A stretch of DNA of 56,347 nucleotides from Bacillus pumilus (GTDB lineage Bacteria; Bacillota; Bacilli; Bacillales; Bacillaceae): contig NZ_NKHG01000004.1 of assembly GCF_002744245.1 (NCBI RefSeq), positions 1 to 56,347 on the forward strand. The letters run 5' to 3'. Positions within the stretch are counted from its first letter, which is position 1, and each line of letters opens with the position of its first letter. The notes beneath the pieces were generated by a model, which saw only the letters and a program-made list of their open reading frames with translations, was not told the origin of the DNA and ran no database searches. The translations under genes and the position numbers were made by a program. Below, piece after piece: positions 12,216-20,444 of the stretch.

Positions 12216-13612
12216 CAATCAATATTTATAATACATTGACACGTAAAAAGGAAGAATTTGTCCCGCTTGAACCAGGCAAGGTCAAGATGTATGTGTGCGG
12301 ACCAACCGTTTATAACTACATTCATATCGGGAATGCCAGACCGGCGATTGTATATGACACTGTACGTAAGTACTTAGAATACAGCGGCTATGATGTGCAC
12401 TTTGTATCAAATTTTACTGATGTGGATGATAAACTCATCAAAGCAGCGAATGAATTAGGGGAAGATGTCCCGACGATTGCTGATCGATTTATCCAAGCAT
12501 ACTTCGAAGACGTCAGTGCACTAGGCTGCAAAAAAGCAGACCTTCACCCGCGAGTGACGGAAAATATGGATGATATCATTGCGTTTATCGCCACATTGAT
12601 TGAAAAAGGCTACGCCTATGAAGCGGATGGTGACGTGTATTACAGCACACGTTCTTTTGAAGGCTACGGAAAGCTTTCTCACCAATCGATTGATGAACTG
12701 AAGACAGGTGCCCGTATTCGTGTAGGGGAAAAGAAAAGAGATGCATTGGATTTTGCTTTATGGAAGGCTGCAAAGGATCAGGAGATCTCATGGGATAGCC
12801 CATGGGGCGAAGGACGTCCAGGCTGGCACATCGAGTGCTCGGCCATGGTCAAAAAATATTTAGGTGATACGATCGACATTCATGCGGGTGGACAGGATTT
12901 AACATTCCCTCACCATGAGAATGAGATCGCCCAATCCGAGGCTTTGACAGGAAAGCCTTTTGCAAAGTATTGGATGCATAACGGGTATATTAATATTGAG
13001 AATGAAAAAATGTCAAAATCACTGGGCAACTTTGTACTGGTGCATGACATTATTAAAGAACAAGACCCAGATGTGCTTCGATTCTTTATGTTATCTGTTC
13101 ACTATCGTCACCCAATCAATTATTCAATTGATTTATTGGAAAGTACAAAGAGTGCTTTTAACAGACTCAAAACATCGTATGCCAATTTACATCATCGCCT
13201 TGAGAGCAGTTCCAATTTGACAGACGATCGTGCCGAATGGCTTGCGAAGATTGAAGAGCAGCGCGCGACATTTATTTCTGAAATGAACGATGACTTCAAT
13301 ACTGCAAATGCCATCTCTGTTTTATTTGAACTAGCGAAGCAGGCGAATTACTATATGGAAAATGATCATACTTCTGAGGAAGTGATCAAGGCATTTATTG
13401 GGTTGTTCCAAGAAATTACATCTGTTCTTGGTTTCTCATTAGAAGAAAAGCATACGCTTGACGAAGAGGTAGAAGCATTAATCGAGAAACGAAATGAAGC
13501 TAGAAGAAATCGTGACTTCGCACTGTCTGATCAAATTCGTGACCAGTTAAAGAGCATGAATATTGTATTGGAGGACACTCCTCAAGGTACTCGCTGGAAA
13601 AGAGGAGAATAG
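12212..13612 (+). CDS. cysS: cysteinyl-tRNA synthetase
   Basis: Class I zinc-containing synthetase. [19 protein letters not shown] holds the first zinc cysteine and the HIGH motif; [15 protein letters not shown] supplies zinc/active-site residues; KMSKS occurs as EKMSKSLGN near residue 268. The 466 residues match B. subtilis. ATGA overlap with cysE and shared T-box control tie cysteine supply to its use in translation. Confidence 0.97.
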   Translation: MTINIYNTLTRKKEEFVPLEPGKVKMYVCGPTVYNYIHIGNARPAIVYDTVRKYLEYSGYDVHFVSNFTDVDDKLIKAANELGEDVPTIADRFIQAYFEDVSALGCKKADLHPRVTENMDDIIAFIATLIEKGYAYEADGDVYYSTRSFEGYGKLSHQSIDELKTGARIRVGEKKRDALDFALWKAAKDQEISWDSPWGEGRPGWHIECSAMVKKYLGDTIDIHAGGQDLTFPHHENEIAQSEALTGKPFAKYWMHNGYINIENEKMSKSLGNFVLVHDIIKEQDPDVLRFFMLSVHYRHPINYSIDLLESTKSAFNRLKTSYANLHHRLESSSNLTDDRAEWLAKIEEQRATFISEMNDDFNTANAISVLFELAKQANYYMENDHTSEEVIKAFIGLFQEITSVLGFSLEEKHTLDEEVEALIEKRNEARRNRDFALSDQIRDQLKSMNIVLEDTPQGTRWKRGE

Positions 13613-13615
13613 GTC

Positions 13616-14047
13616 ATGTTGAATTTTGAAAAGCTGAAAGACGGAAAACAGTTGAACGGGCTTGCGCTTGCTTATATGGGTGATGCCATTTTTGAAGTAT
13701 ATGTGAGGCATCACCTCCTCCAAACGGGGGCGACAAAACCAAATGAGCTGCATAAACGAGCAAGTAAGATTGTTTCTGCTAAATCTCAGGCCGCTATTTT
13801 ATTTGAGCTTCAGCAGCAGGGCTTTTTCACTGAGGCGGAAGAAGCGGTGCTGAAAAGAGGAAGAAATGCAAAATCAGGCACAGTCCCTAAAAACACAGAC
13901 GTTCAAACGTATCGTTATAGTACGGCGCTTGAAGCGCTCATGGGTTATTTATTTATTGAAAAGCAGGACGAACGCTTAGAAGAGCTGATTAGTCAGGCGA
14001 TTGAAATCGGAACGTCAGGGAGGAAGACAAATGAGTCAGCAACATGA
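13616..14047 (+). CDS. mrnC: mini-ribonuclease 3
   Basis: RNase III catalytic domain without a double-stranded RNA-binding domain; it trims 23S rRNA precursor ends in B. subtilis. The catalytic signature is [19 protein letters not shown] (about residues 17-35). The 143 residues match the family. Three bases after cysS and overlapping rlmB by 17 bp, so it is part of the same transcript. Confidence 0.95.
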   Translation: MLNFEKLKDGKQLNGLALAYMGDAIFEVYVRHHLLQTGATKPNELHKRASKIVSAKSQAAILFELQQQGFFTEAEEAVLKRGRNAKSGTVPKNTDVQTYRYSTALEALMGYLFIEKQDERLEELISQAIEIGTSGRKTNESAT

Positions 14048-14780
14048 TTATGTGATTGGGAAAAATGCAGTGATTGAGACACTGAAATCAGATCGGGAGT
14101 TATACAAGCTCTGGATGGCAGAAAACACTGTAAAAGGACAAGCCCAGCAGGTCATTGAACTCGCTAAAAAGCAAAATATCACCATTCAGTATGTTCCGAG
14201 GAAAAAGCTTGATCAAATGGTATCAGGACAGCACCAGGGAATCGTTGCACAAGTAGCGGCATATGAATATGCGGAATTGGACGATCTGTATCAAATCGCA
14301 GAACAGCGGAATGAACAGCCTTTTTTTCTTATTTTAGATGAAATTGAAGATCCGCATAATTTAGGGTCTATTATGCGTACGGCAGATGCTGTTGGTGCGC
14401 ATGGGATCGTCATTCCGAAACGACGAGCGGTAGGCTTGACGACAACTGTTGCCAAGGCATCTACTGGGGCAATCGAGCATATCCCTGTCGCAAAAGTGAC
14501 CAATCTTTCAAGAGCCCTTGATGAGATGAAAGAAAGAGGGATCTGGGTCGCAGGAACAGATGCGTCTGCTAAACAGGATTACAGACAATTTGATGGAACA
14601 ATGCCACTAGCTCTTGTGATCGGCAGTGAAGGAAAAGGAATCGGTCGATTGATCAAGGAAAAATGTGATTTTCTGATAAAACTGCCAATGGCCGGGAAGG
14701 TGACTTCATTAAATGCATCAGTTGCCGCTAGTCTATTGATGTATGAAGTTTATCGAAAACGTTATCCGTTAGGAGAATAA
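14031..14780 (+). CDS. rlmB: 23S rRNA 2'-O-methyltransferase, RlmB/TrmH (SpoU) family
   Basis: SPOUT-fold methyltransferase, homologous to B. subtilis YacO and E. coli RlmB, which methylates the 2'-OH of G2251 in 23S rRNA. Motifs: [19 protein letters not shown] (motif 1), VIGSEGKGI (motif 2) and [16 protein letters not shown] (motif 3); the N-terminal 90 residues are an L30e-like substrate-binding domain. ATG 14031 is set by the GGGAGGAAG SD; the frame is open to 14001. Precise target inferred from family. Confidence 0.93.
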   Translation: MSQQHDYVIGKNAVIETLKSDRELYKLWMAENTVKGQAQQVIELAKKQNITIQYVPRKKLDQMVSGQHQGIVAQVAAYEYAELDDLYQIAEQRNEQPFFLILDEIEDPHNLGSIMRTADAVGAHGIVIPKRRAVGLTTTVAKASTGAIEHIPVAKVTNLSRALDEMKERGIWVAGTDASAKQDYRQFDGTMPLALVIGSEGKGIGRLIKEKCDFLIKLPMAGKVTSLNASVAASLLMYEVYRKRYPLGE

Positions 14781-14782
14781 AG

Positions 14783-15295
14783 ATGGATATCCTCTTAGTC
14801 GATGGATACAACATGATAGGTGCATGGCCTCGTTTGCAGCACTTAAAGGAAAACAGCTTTGAAGAAGCCAGAGACGTGCTGATTCAAAATTTAGCAGAAT
14901 ATCAAGCATACACAGGGTATCGAGTCATTGTCGTATTCGATGCCCATATGGTTAAAGGAATCGAAAAAAAGCGGACAAGCCACCGAGTAGAGGTCATCTT
15001 CACAAGAGAGAATGAAACGGCTGATGAGCGGATTGAAAAGCTAGCCCAAGATTTGAATAATATTCGGACGCAGATTCATGTGGCAACCTCTGATTATACG
15101 GAACAATGGGCGATATTTGGACAAGGGGCACTTCGTAAATCAGCTCGAGAGCTTTTAAGAGAAATTGAAGTGATTGAACGAAAGATTGAAACACGGGTCA
15201 AAAAGATTACTTCTAATAAGCCGGCATCCAAAATTGAATTGTCAGAAGATGTATTGAAAACGTTTGAAAAATGGCGGCGGGGTAACTTGGAATAG
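14783..15295 (+). CDS. rae1: ribosome-dependent mRNA decay endonuclease Rae1 (YacP, NYN domain)
   Basis: PIN-like NYN-domain RNase that enters the ribosomal A site and cuts mRNA in a translation-dependent way in B. subtilis. Acidic residues expected for metal binding are in ILLVDGYNMIG (start), VVFDAHMVKG and ATSDYTEQWAIFGQGA. The 170 residues match. Two bases after rlmB; the cluster mrnC-rlmB-rae1 groups ribosomal RNA maturation and mRNA decay. Confidence 0.93.
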   Translation: MDILLVDGYNMIGAWPRLQHLKENSFEEARDVLIQNLAEYQAYTGYRVIVVFDAHMVKGIEKKRTSHRVEVIFTRENETADERIEKLAQDLNNIRTQIHVATSDYTEQWAIFGQGALRKSARELLREIEVIERKIETRVKKITSNKPASKIELSEDVLKTFEKWRRGNLE

Positions 15296-15296
15296 C

Positions 15297-15325
15297 TTGC
15301 GATATTTCAACCATTAATGTATAAT
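15297..15325 (+). promoter_or_regulatory. sigma A promoter of sigH
   Basis: TTGCGA (15297-15302) and a perfect TATAAT (15320-15325) with 17-bp spacing, in the 62-bp gap after rae1. In B. subtilis the sigH promoter is read by sigma A and repressed by AbrB; AbrB sites have no clear consensus, so this cannot be seen here. Confidence 0.85.
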
Positions 15326-15357
15326 ATTTCTATCTAGGTGCGGTCGGGGGGATCGAA

Positions 15358-16014
15358 GTGAATCTAAACAACAGCAAGGGTACGTCCATCAGAGAGCAGT
15401 TTTGCCAGTTGGAAGATGAACAAGTCATTGAAAGGGTTCATGTCGGAGATAGTGATGCGCTAGATTATTTAATAACGAAATACCGCAATTTTGTACGTGC
15501 CAAAGCAAGGTCTTATTTCTTGATTGGAGCGGATCGAGAGGACATTGTCCAAGAGGGCATGATCGGACTTTATAAGTCTATCCGCGATTTCAGAGAGGAC
15601 AAGCTTACTTCATTTAAGGCTTTTGCAGAATTATGTATTACCCGCCAAATTATCACCGCAATTAAAACAGCTACTCGCCAAAAACATATCCCGTTAAATT
15701 CCTATGTATCTTTAGACAAGCCGATTTACGATGAAGAATCGGACAGAACATTATTGGACGTCATTTCCGGTGCTAAAGCGCTTAACCCAGAAGATTTAAT
15801 TATTAGCAAAGAAGAATTTGATGATATTGAAATGAAAATGGGCGAACTATTAAGCGAGTTGGAAAGAAAGGTACTTGTGCTTTATCTTGATGGCAGATCC
15901 TATCAGGAAATTTCTGAAGATTTGAACCGTCATGTGAAATCAATTGATAACGCACTCCAAAGAGTAAAGAGAAAATTAGAGAAATATTTAGAGCTTCGCG
16001 AGATCAGTCTCTAG
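15358..16014 (+). CDS. sigH: RNA polymerase sigma factor SigH (sigma-30)
   Basis: Alternative sigma factor of the transition to stationary phase, competence and early sporulation. Region 2 (about 28-100) includes DYLITKYRNFVRAKARSYF and DREDIVQEGMIGLYKSIRDF; region 4 HTH is DGRSYQEISEDLNRHVKSIDNAL near the C-terminus. The 218 residues equal B. subtilis SigH. GTG start 15358 after a G-rich SD. Own promoter at 15297-15325. Confidence 0.97.
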   Translation: MNLNNSKGTSIREQFCQLEDEQVIERVHVGDSDALDYLITKYRNFVRAKARSYFLIGADREDIVQEGMIGLYKSIRDFREDKLTSFKAFAELCITRQIITAIKTATRQKHIPLNSYVSLDKPIYDEESDRTLLDVISGAKALNPEDLIISKEEFDDIEMKMGELLSELERKVLVLYLDGRSYQEISEDLNRHVKSIDNALQRVKRKLEKYLELREISL

Positions 16015-16025
16015 TCAAACCTATA

Positions 16026-16053
16026 TTGACAGCTTTTTCGACACTGTGATAAG
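16026..16053 (+). promoter_or_regulatory. promoter of rpmG-secE
   Basis: TTGACA (16026-16031), 16-bp spacer and GATAAG (16048-16053) preceded by TGT, i.e. an extended -10 (TGn). Located 12 bp after sigH. The -10 is imperfect but the consensus -35 and TGn support it. Confidence 0.6.
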
Positions 16054-16090
16054 GTACTAAGGAAATGATGTCGAGAAAATAGGTGTAAAT

Positions 16091-16240
16091 ATGAGGAAAA
16101 AGATTACTCTAGCCTGTAAAGACTGCGGAAGCCGCAATTATACGTCAATGAAAAGTGTTGCTTCAGCAGCTGAAAGATTAGAAGTTAAGAAATATTGCAA
16201 GACTTGTAATTCACATAAAACACATTTAGAAACGAAGTAA
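16091..16240 (+). CDS. rpmG: 50S ribosomal protein L33 (zinc form)
   Basis: A 49-residue protein of the large subunit near the E site. Two CxxC pairs, CKDC (9-12) and CKTC near residue 37, make it the zinc-binding C+ form; the zinc-free paralogue used under zinc starvation would be encoded elsewhere. Position before secE matches rpmGB of B. subtilis. ATG 16091 with the weak SD AGGTG (16081-16085). Confidence 0.93.
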   Translation: MRKKITLACKDCGSRNYTSMKSVASAAERLEVKKYCKTCNSHKTHLETK

Positions 16241-16274
16241 GATTTGCGTTCTTTAATCTGTGGAGGTCTTTTAC

Positions 16275-16451
16275 ATGCGTATGATCAGTTTCTTAAAAAG
16301 TGTCGGGAAAGAAATGAAAAAGGTCAGCTGGCCAAAGAAAAACGAAATGATCCGCTACACGATCACTGTTATTTTAACAGTCGTATTCTTTGCAATCTTT
16401 TTCTCTTTTCTTGATATAGGAATCTCACAATTAATCGAATTAATTCATTAA
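16275..16451 (+). CDS. secE: preprotein translocase subunit SecE
   Basis: Essential single-span subunit of the SecYEG channel. The 58 residues hold the conserved amphipathic segment FLKSVGKEMKKVSWPKKNE (about 5-23) and one transmembrane helix (about 29-52, YTITVILTVVFFAIFF). ATG 16275 follows TGGAGGTC (16261-16268); an in-frame start at 16260 lacks an SD. Partner SecY is encoded at 43327. Confidence 0.95.
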   Translation: MRMISFLKSVGKEMKKVSWPKKNEMIRYTITVILTVVFFAIFFSFLDIGISQLIELIH

Positions 16452-16476
16452 TACTTGAATAATGGTCTGCTGAACG

Positions 16477-16485
16477 TGCTATAAT
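16477..16485 (+). promoter_or_regulatory. extended -10 promoter upstream of nusG
   Basis: TGC directly followed by TATAAT (16480-16485) is an extended -10. The nearest -35-like element, TTGAAT (16455-16460), has a long 19-bp spacer. Predicted start near 16492, only about 14 nt before the intrinsic terminator at 16506-16530, so transcripts must read through it to reach nusG. Confidence 0.65.
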
Positions 16486-16505
16486 AGATCATAATATGAC
16501 TTGCC

Positions 16506-16530
16506 AAAAAACCCGTTTTACGGGTTTTTT
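16506..16530 (+). terminator. intrinsic terminator between secE and nusG
   Basis: Perfect stem AAAAAACCCG (16506-16515) / CGGGTTTTTT (16521-16530) around a 5-nt TTTTA loop. It ends the rpmG-secE transcript and also lies just inside the transcript expected from the promoter at 16477-16485. Confidence 0.9.
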
Positions 16531-16622
16531 CAATTGCTTGAAAATATTTACCGGTACTCGAGATTCGTCAAATAGACATTATGAAATGTGGGGAGGGAAG
16601 GACTGAACAGTCCTGATCAAAA

Positions 16623-17156
16623 ATGGAAAAGAATTGGTATGTTGTGCATACGTACTCTGGCTATGAAAACAAAGTGAAAGCGAACCTGGAAAAGCGTGTT
16701 GAATCAATGGGCATGCAGGATAAAATCTTTCGCGTGGTCGTACCAGAAGAAGAAGAAACTGATATTAAAAATGGTAAGAAAAAAGTTGTTAAAAAGAAAG
16801 TATTCCCTGGGTATGTGCTAGTGGAAATCGTCATGACTGACGATTCTTGGTATGTGGTTCGTAATACACCAGGTGTGACAGGATTCGTTGGATCAGCTGG
16901 CTCAGGCTCTAAGCCAACAGCACTATTGCCAGGCGAAGCTGAAACCATTCTGAAGAGAATGGGTCTTGAAGAGCGCAAGACAGAAATCGACTTTGAATTA
17001 AAAGAAACAGTCAAGGTGATCGATGGACCATTTGCTAACTTCACAGGCTCTATTGAAGAGATTGATTACGATAAAAGCAAAGTCAAAGTATTCGTTAATA
17101 TGTTTGGTAGAGAAACACCTGTTGAACTTGAGTTCACGCAGATCGATAAATTGTAA
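16623..17156 (+). CDS. nusG: transcription elongation factor NusG
   Basis: Binds elongating RNA polymerase; in Bacillus it stimulates sequence-specific pausing and couples to Rho and ribosomes. NGN domain is residues 1-110 (KNWYVVHTYSGYENKVK at the start), the KOW domain is about 125-177 (VIDGPFANFTGSIEEID). The 177 residues match B. subtilis. It is separated from secE by a terminator and by a 92-nt stretch (16531-16622) in which I see no clear second promoter. Confidence 0.97.
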   Translation: MEKNWYVVHTYSGYENKVKANLEKRVESMGMQDKIFRVVVPEEEETDIKNGKKKVVKKKVFPGYVLVEIVMTDDSWYVVRNTPGVTGFVGSAGSGSKPTALLPGEAETILKRMGLEERKTEIDFELKETVKVIDGPFANFTGSIEEIDYDKSKVKVFVNMFGRETPVELEFTQIDKL

Positions 17157-17167
17157 TTCAAAAGAGC

Positions 17168-17196
17168 TTGAAATGAGTGTATAGAAGTGGTAATAT
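17168..17196 (+). promoter_or_regulatory. promoter of rplK-rplA
   Basis: TTGAAA (17168-17173), 17-bp spacer and TAATAT (17191-17196) with TGG just before it (extended -10). Predicted start near 17203 gives a leader of about 125 nt before rplK. Confidence 0.85.
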
Positions 17197-17209
17197 AGCA
17201 AAGGTACGT

Positions 17210-17225
17210 CTTGAGTTCGCTCAAG
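17210..17225 (+). other. rplK leader hairpin with TTCG loop
   Basis: CTTGAG (17210-17215) / CTCAAG (17220-17225) closes a TTCG tetraloop directly after the predicted rplK transcript start. Probably a 5' stabilising structure; no T-tract follows. Confidence 0.6.
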
Positions 17226-17273
17226 ATCGCTAGCTAGTTATTTCGTCATTCATATAAAGAATGAAGTTGTTGA

Positions 17274-17300
17274 GTGGGAGGGGGATTCCCCTATTACCAC
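17274..17300 (+). promoter_or_regulatory. candidate L1-binding motif, copy 1 (rplK leader)
   Basis: Begins GTGGGAGG and ends ACCAC, with ATTCC in the centre. It folds as an outer stem GTGG/CCAC, an asymmetric internal loop and an inner stem AGGGG/CCCCT. A second copy with the same outer stem and loop lies before rplA. L1 represses its own operon by binding mRNA in other bacteria; assignment here is inference from position and repetition. Confidence 0.5.
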
Positions 17301-17327
17301 ATCACGGACTTTAAGGAGGTGTGTCTC

Positions 17328-17753
17328 GTGGCTAAAAAAGTAGTAAAAGTTGTTAAATTGCAAATTCCTGCTGGAAAAGCTAACCCAGCTCCACCAGTTG
17401 GACCTGCACTAGGTCAAGCCGGTGTTAATATCATGGGATTCTGTAAGGAGTTTAACGCTCGTACAGCTGACCAAGCTGGTCTTATCATTCCTGTTGAAAT
17501 TTCGGTTTTTGAAGACCGTTCATTTACATTTATTACTAAAACTCCACCTGCTGCAGTTTTACTTAAAAAAGCAGCTGGTATTGAGTCTGGTTCTGGTGAA
17601 CCTAACCGTAATAAAGTGGCAACTGTTAAGCGTGATAAAGTACGCGAAATCGCGGAAACAAAAATGCCTGACTTAAACGCTGCTAGCGTTGAATCAGCTA
17701 TGCGCATGGTTGAAGGTACTGCACGCAGTATGGGTATTGTCATCGAAGATTAA
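17328..17753 (+). CDS. rplK: 50S ribosomal protein L11
   Basis: Large-subunit protein of the GTPase-associated centre; binds 23S helices 43-44 and is needed for RelA activation and thiopeptide action. The 141 residues match, with the proline-rich N-terminal domain ([20 protein letters not shown]) and the rRNA-binding C-terminal domain. GTG start at 17328 follows AAGGAGGTG (17313-17321); a frame open from 17274 overlaps the leader motif and is rejected. First gene of the rplK-rplA unit. Confidence 0.97.
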   Translation: MAKKVVKVVKLQIPAGKANPAPPVGPALGQAGVNIMGFCKEFNARTADQAGLIIPVEISVFEDRSFTFITKTPPAAVLLKKAAGIESGSGEPNRNKVATVKRDKVREIAETKMPDLNAASVESAMRMVEGTARSMGIVIED

Positions 17754-17767
17754 TTTTTTGTCTTGTT

Positions 17768-17802
17768 GGGTTGCGAGTTTGGTTTTGACAAGTTCGCAAC
17801 CC
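17768..17802 (+). other. rplK-rplA intercistronic hairpin
   Basis: A perfect 9-bp stem GGGTTGCGA (17768-17776) / TCGCAACCC (17794-17802) with a 17-nt loop, followed by TTATTCG, not a proper T-tract. It lies just before the second candidate L1 motif, so it may be a weak attenuator or processing site. Confidence 0.6.
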
Positions 17803-17808
17803 TTATTC

Positions 17809-17834
17809 GTGGGAGGTTATTCCGCTAAAACCAC
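17809..17834 (+). promoter_or_regulatory. candidate L1-binding motif, copy 2 (before rplA)
   Basis: Shares GTGGGAGG, central ATTCC, CTA and terminal ACCAC with the motif at 17274-17300, in the same order and nearly the same length (26 against 27 nt). It ends 4-5 bp before the rplA SD (AAGGAGG), so occupancy would block rplA initiation. Confidence 0.5.
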
Positions 17835-17852
17835 ATAAGGAGGATTTTTATA

Positions 17853-18551
17853 ATGGCTAAAAAAGGTAAAAAGTATGTAGAAGCTGCTAAGCTAATCGAA
17901 CGTACTAAAGCGTATGATGTAGCTGAAGCTGTTTCTCTTACAAAAAAAGCAAATACAGCGAAATTTGATGCGACTGTAGAAGTTGCTTTCCGTCTGGGTG
18001 TAGACCCTCGTAAAAACGATCAACAAATCCGCGGTGCAGTTGTACTTCCTAACGGAACTGGTAAAACTCAACGCGTTCTTGTGTTCGCTAAAGGCGAAAA
18101 GGCAAAAGAAGCAGAAGCTGCTGGAGCAGACTACGTTGGAGATTCTGATTACATCACTAAAATCCAACAAGGTTGGTTCGAATTCGATGTAATCGTTGCG
18201 ACACCTGACATGATGGGTGAAGTTGGTAAGATCGGTCGTGTACTTGGACCAAAAGGTCTTATGCCAAACCCTAAAACAGGAACTGTTACATTCGAAGTAG
18301 AAAAAGCAATCAATGAAATCAAAGCTGGTAAAGTAGAATACCGCGTTGATAAAGCTGGTAACATCCACGCGCCAATCGGAAAGGTTTCTTTCGAGGACGA
18401 AAAGCTTGTTGAGAACTTTGCGACAATCTATGACACAATCCTTAAAGCAAAACCTGCAGCGGCTAAAGGTGTATACGTGAAAAACGTTTCTGTTACATCT
18501 ACTATGGGCCCTGGCGTGAAAGTGGATCCATCTTCTTTCTCTGCAAAATAA
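17853..18551 (+). CDS. rplA: 50S ribosomal protein L1
   Basis: Forms the mobile L1 stalk that helps release deacylated tRNA from the E site, and acts as a translational repressor in bacteria studied. The 232 residues match. The conserved core [19 protein letters not shown] lies near 128-147. ATG 17853 after AAGGAGG. It directly follows a candidate L1-binding motif. Confidence 0.97.
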   Translation: MAKKGKKYVEAAKLIERTKAYDVAEAVSLTKKANTAKFDATVEVAFRLGVDPRKNDQQIRGAVVLPNGTGKTQRVLVFAKGEKAKEAEAAGADYVGDSDYITKIQQGWFEFDVIVATPDMMGEVGKIGRVLGPKGLMPNPKTGTVTFEVEKAINEIKAGKVEYRVDKAGNIHAPIGKVSFEDEKLVENFATIYDTILKAKPAAAKGVYVKNVSVTSTMGPGVKVDPSSFSAK

Positions 18552-18573
18552 ATCTTGACTTATCACAATCATT

Positions 18574-18599
18574 TTGATAATATCAAAATGTTGTAAAAT
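18574..18599 (+). promoter_or_regulatory. probable promoter of rplJ-rplL
   Basis: TTGATA (18574-18579) and TAAAAT (18594-18599) are present but the spacer is only 14 bp; TAGAAT at 18599-18604 would give 19. The -35 sits inside a perfect 10-bp inverted repeat (18570-18590). A promoter is expected here because the L10 leader begins just downstream, but its exact elements are uncertain. Confidence 0.45.
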
Positions 18600-18614
18600 A
18601 GAATATGTCCATTT

Positions 18615-18735
18615 ATACCGTAGACAGCAGGGGCCTTATGGCTTAATTAACCCGCCGAGGTGTATATGTCACAGTCTTACGTTAACGTATGCTTGTATAT
18701 ACAGCCTCCATGTCTTAATGGAGGCTTTTTATATG
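18615..18735 (+). promoter_or_regulatory. L10 ribosomal protein leader
   Basis: Contains the conserved L10-leader block (CCGTAGACAGCAGGGGCC at 18618-18635, then CCCGCCGAGGTG at 18651-18662) that mimics the L10-binding region of 23S rRNA. In B. subtilis the L10(L12)4 complex binds this RNA and favours the downstream terminator, so excess L10 shuts off rplJ-rplL. Confidence 0.85.
18703..18730 (+). terminator. rplJ attenuator terminator
   Basis: Perfect 9-bp stem AGCCTCCAT (18703-18711) / ATGGAGGCT (18718-18726) and a T run to 18730, about 80 bp before rplJ. It is the termination arm of the L10 autoregulatory leader. Confidence 0.9.
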
Positions 18736-18809
18736 GAGAACCGTTCGTTAGGAACGTGATGGCCTGATCGGTATAAGTGTTACACAAAGAATGTACAGGA
18801 GGTGTAACC

Positions 18810-19310
18810 ATGAGCAATGCAATCGATACTAAAAAAGTTGTCGTTGATGAAATTACTTCTAAATTTAAAGACAGTATGTCTACTGTAATTGTAGATTACC
18901 GTGGTCTTTCAGTTTCTGAAGTGACTGAACTTCGTAAACAGCTTCGTGACGCTGGCGTAGAATTCAAAGTTTACAAAAACACTTTGACTCGCCGTGCAGT
19001 TGAACAAGTTGAACTAACGGGTTTAAACGATTTCTTAACAGGTCCAAACGCTATCGCATTCAGTAGCGAAGATGTTATCGCACCTGCGAAAATCATCAAC
19101 GAATTTGCGAAAAGCCACGAAGCTTTAGAAATCAAAGCTGGTGTCATCGAAGGAAACGTAGCGACTGTAGAAGAAGTGAAGGCTCTTGCGGAACTTCCGT
19201 CTCGCGAAGGCTTACTTTCTATGTTGCTTAGCGTTCTTCAAGCTCCAGTTCGTAACCTTGCTCTTGCTACTAAAGCAGTTGCAGAACAAAAAGAAGAACA
19301 AGGCGCTTAA
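18810..19310 (+). CDS. rplJ: 50S ribosomal protein L10
   Basis: Base of the L12 stalk; binds 23S helix 42 through its N-terminal domain and carries L12 dimers on its C-terminal helix (about 135-166). The 166 residues match the family. ATG 18810 after AGGAGGTG (18797-18804); the frame open from 18777 adds unconserved residues. Controlled by the leader attenuator at 18703-18730. Confidence 0.97.
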   Translation: MSNAIDTKKVVVDEITSKFKDSMSTVIVDYRGLSVSEVTELRKQLRDAGVEFKVYKNTLTRRAVEQVELTGLNDFLTGPNAIAFSSEDVIAPAKIINEFAKSHEALEIKAGVIEGNVATVEEVKALAELPSREGLLSMLLSVLQAPVRNLALATKAVAEQKEEQGA

Positions 19311-19351
19311 TGCGTACTTAACGTAAAAAACTTAAAATGGAGGAATTACAA

Positions 19352-19717
19352 ATGGCTTTAAATATCGAAGAAATCATTGCTTCAGTTAAAGAAGCAACTG
19401 TACTTGAGTTAAACGACTTAGTAAAAGCAATCGAAGAAGAATTTGGCGTAACTGCTGCTGCTCCTGTAGCTGTAGCTGCAGCTGGTGGTGCCGCTGCTGA
19501 AGAGAAAACTGATTTTGATCTAGTACTTGCTGGTGCTGGAGACCAAAAAATCAAAGTTATCAAAGTGGTTCGTGAAATCACTGGTCTTGGCTTGAAAGAA
19601 GCTAAAGAACTTGTTGACAACACTCCAAAACCACTTAAAGAAGGTATTGCTAAAGAAGAAGCTGAAGAACTTAAAGCTAAGCTTGAAGAAGTTGGCGCTT
19701 CTGTAGAAGTTAAGTAA
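19352..19717 (+). CDS. rplL: 50S ribosomal protein L7/L12
   Basis: Multi-copy stalk protein that recruits and activates translational GTPases (EF-Tu, EF-G made at 31687 and 29491). The 121 residues consist of an N-terminal dimerisation domain (1-33), an alanine-rich hinge (about 35-52) and a C-terminal factor-binding domain with [21 protein letters not shown] 19352 after TGGAGGAA. Terminator follows at 19738. Confidence 0.97.
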   Translation: MALNIEEIIASVKEATVLELNDLVKAIEEEFGVTAAAPVAVAAAGGAAAEEKTDFDLVLAGAGDQKIKVIKVVREITGLGLKEAKELVDNTPKPLKEGIAKEEAEELKAKLEEVGASVEVK

Positions 19718-19737
19718 TCTTCGCCTAATCTTTTGGG

Positions 19738-19770
19738 AAAGCTCGCTTTTACTGGCGGGCTTTTTCTTTT
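19738..19770 (+). terminator. terminator after rplL
   Basis: Stem AAAGCTCGC (19738-19746) / GCGGGCTTT (19755-19763) with one G-T pair, an 8-nt loop and a T-rich tail. Ends the L10-L12 unit, possibly with leakage into ybxB 44 bp downstream, which has no obvious promoter of its own. Confidence 0.85.
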
Positions 19771-19813
19771 CTATTCTCCTGAAACGATTGAATCCAGAGG
19801 AGGTCCATTCACC

Positions 19814-20419
19814 ATGAGTGACCACTATTATACGGAAAAGCCATCAGTGAAAAGCAATAAACAGACATGGGACTTCACCTTGAGAAACCGTACCTTTACT
19901 TTTACAAGTGACAGTGGAGTGTTTTCTAAGAAAGAAGTCGACTTTGGTTCAAGGCTTTTAATTGAAGTTTTTGAAGAACCTGACGTGGATGGCGATGTCT
20001 TGGATGTCGGTTGCGGTTATGGACCGATTGGCTTATCGTTAGCAAACGAAATGACGAGCCGCACCATTCATATGATTGATGTGAACGAAAGAGCAGTCGA
20101 ACTTTCAAAGGAAAACGCTAAACATAATCGCATTGATAATGTCCGCATCTATCAAAGTGATTTGTTCTCGAATGTTCATTCATCAGCTGCTTTTGCCTCT
20201 ATACTGACCAATCCCCCAATACGGGCAGGGAAGAAAGTTGTACATGCGATCTTTGAAAAAAGTGCTGATCATTTATTGCCGGAAGGTGAGTTGTGGGTGG
20301 TTATACAGAAAAAGCAGGGCGGACCATCTGCGATTGAAAAATTAGAACAGCTCTTTGGAGAAGTCGAGGTTGTATTGAAAAAAAAGGGCTACTATATTAT
20401 CAAAGCTAAAAAAGTTTGA
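19814..20419 (+). CDS. ybxB: class I SAM-dependent methyltransferase, RsmC-like (YbxB)
   Basis: Predicted 16S rRNA guanine-N2 methyltransferase. SAM-binding motif I is LDVGCGYGPIGLS (about 61-73), motif II acidic MIDVNERAVEL, and the catalytic NPPI is in ILTNPPIRAGKK. The 201 residues correspond to the C-terminal catalytic half of E. coli RsmC, as in B. subtilis YbxB. ATG 19814 after AGAGGAGG; a frame from 19733 overlaps the rplL terminator and is rejected. The rpoB promoter -35 overlaps its stop codon. Confidence 0.92.
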   Translation: MSDHYYTEKPSVKSNKQTWDFTLRNRTFTFTSDSGVFSKKEVDFGSRLLIEVFEEPDVDGDVLDVGCGYGPIGLSLANEMTSRTIHMIDVNERAVELSKENAKHNRIDNVRIYQSDLFSNVHSSAAFASILTNPPIRAGKKVVHAIFEKSADHLLPEGELWVVIQKKQGGPSAIEKLEQLFGEVEVVLKKKGYYIIKAKKV

Positions 20420-20444
20420 CGCAGTTTCCTAGCTGTGTTAACAT
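20416..20444 (+). promoter_or_regulatory. promoter of rpoB-rpoC
   Basis: TTGACG (20416-20421, overlapping the ybxB stop), 17-bp spacer and TAACAT (20439-20444) preceded by TGT (extended -10). Predicted start near 20451 leaves an untranslated leader of about 220 nt before rpoB. Confidence 0.7.

Noticed and set aside
17892..18572. 226-codon leftward open frame over rplA
   Set aside because: Antisense shadow of a strongly biased ribosomal gene; Cys/Phe/Arg-rich, no SD, no family.
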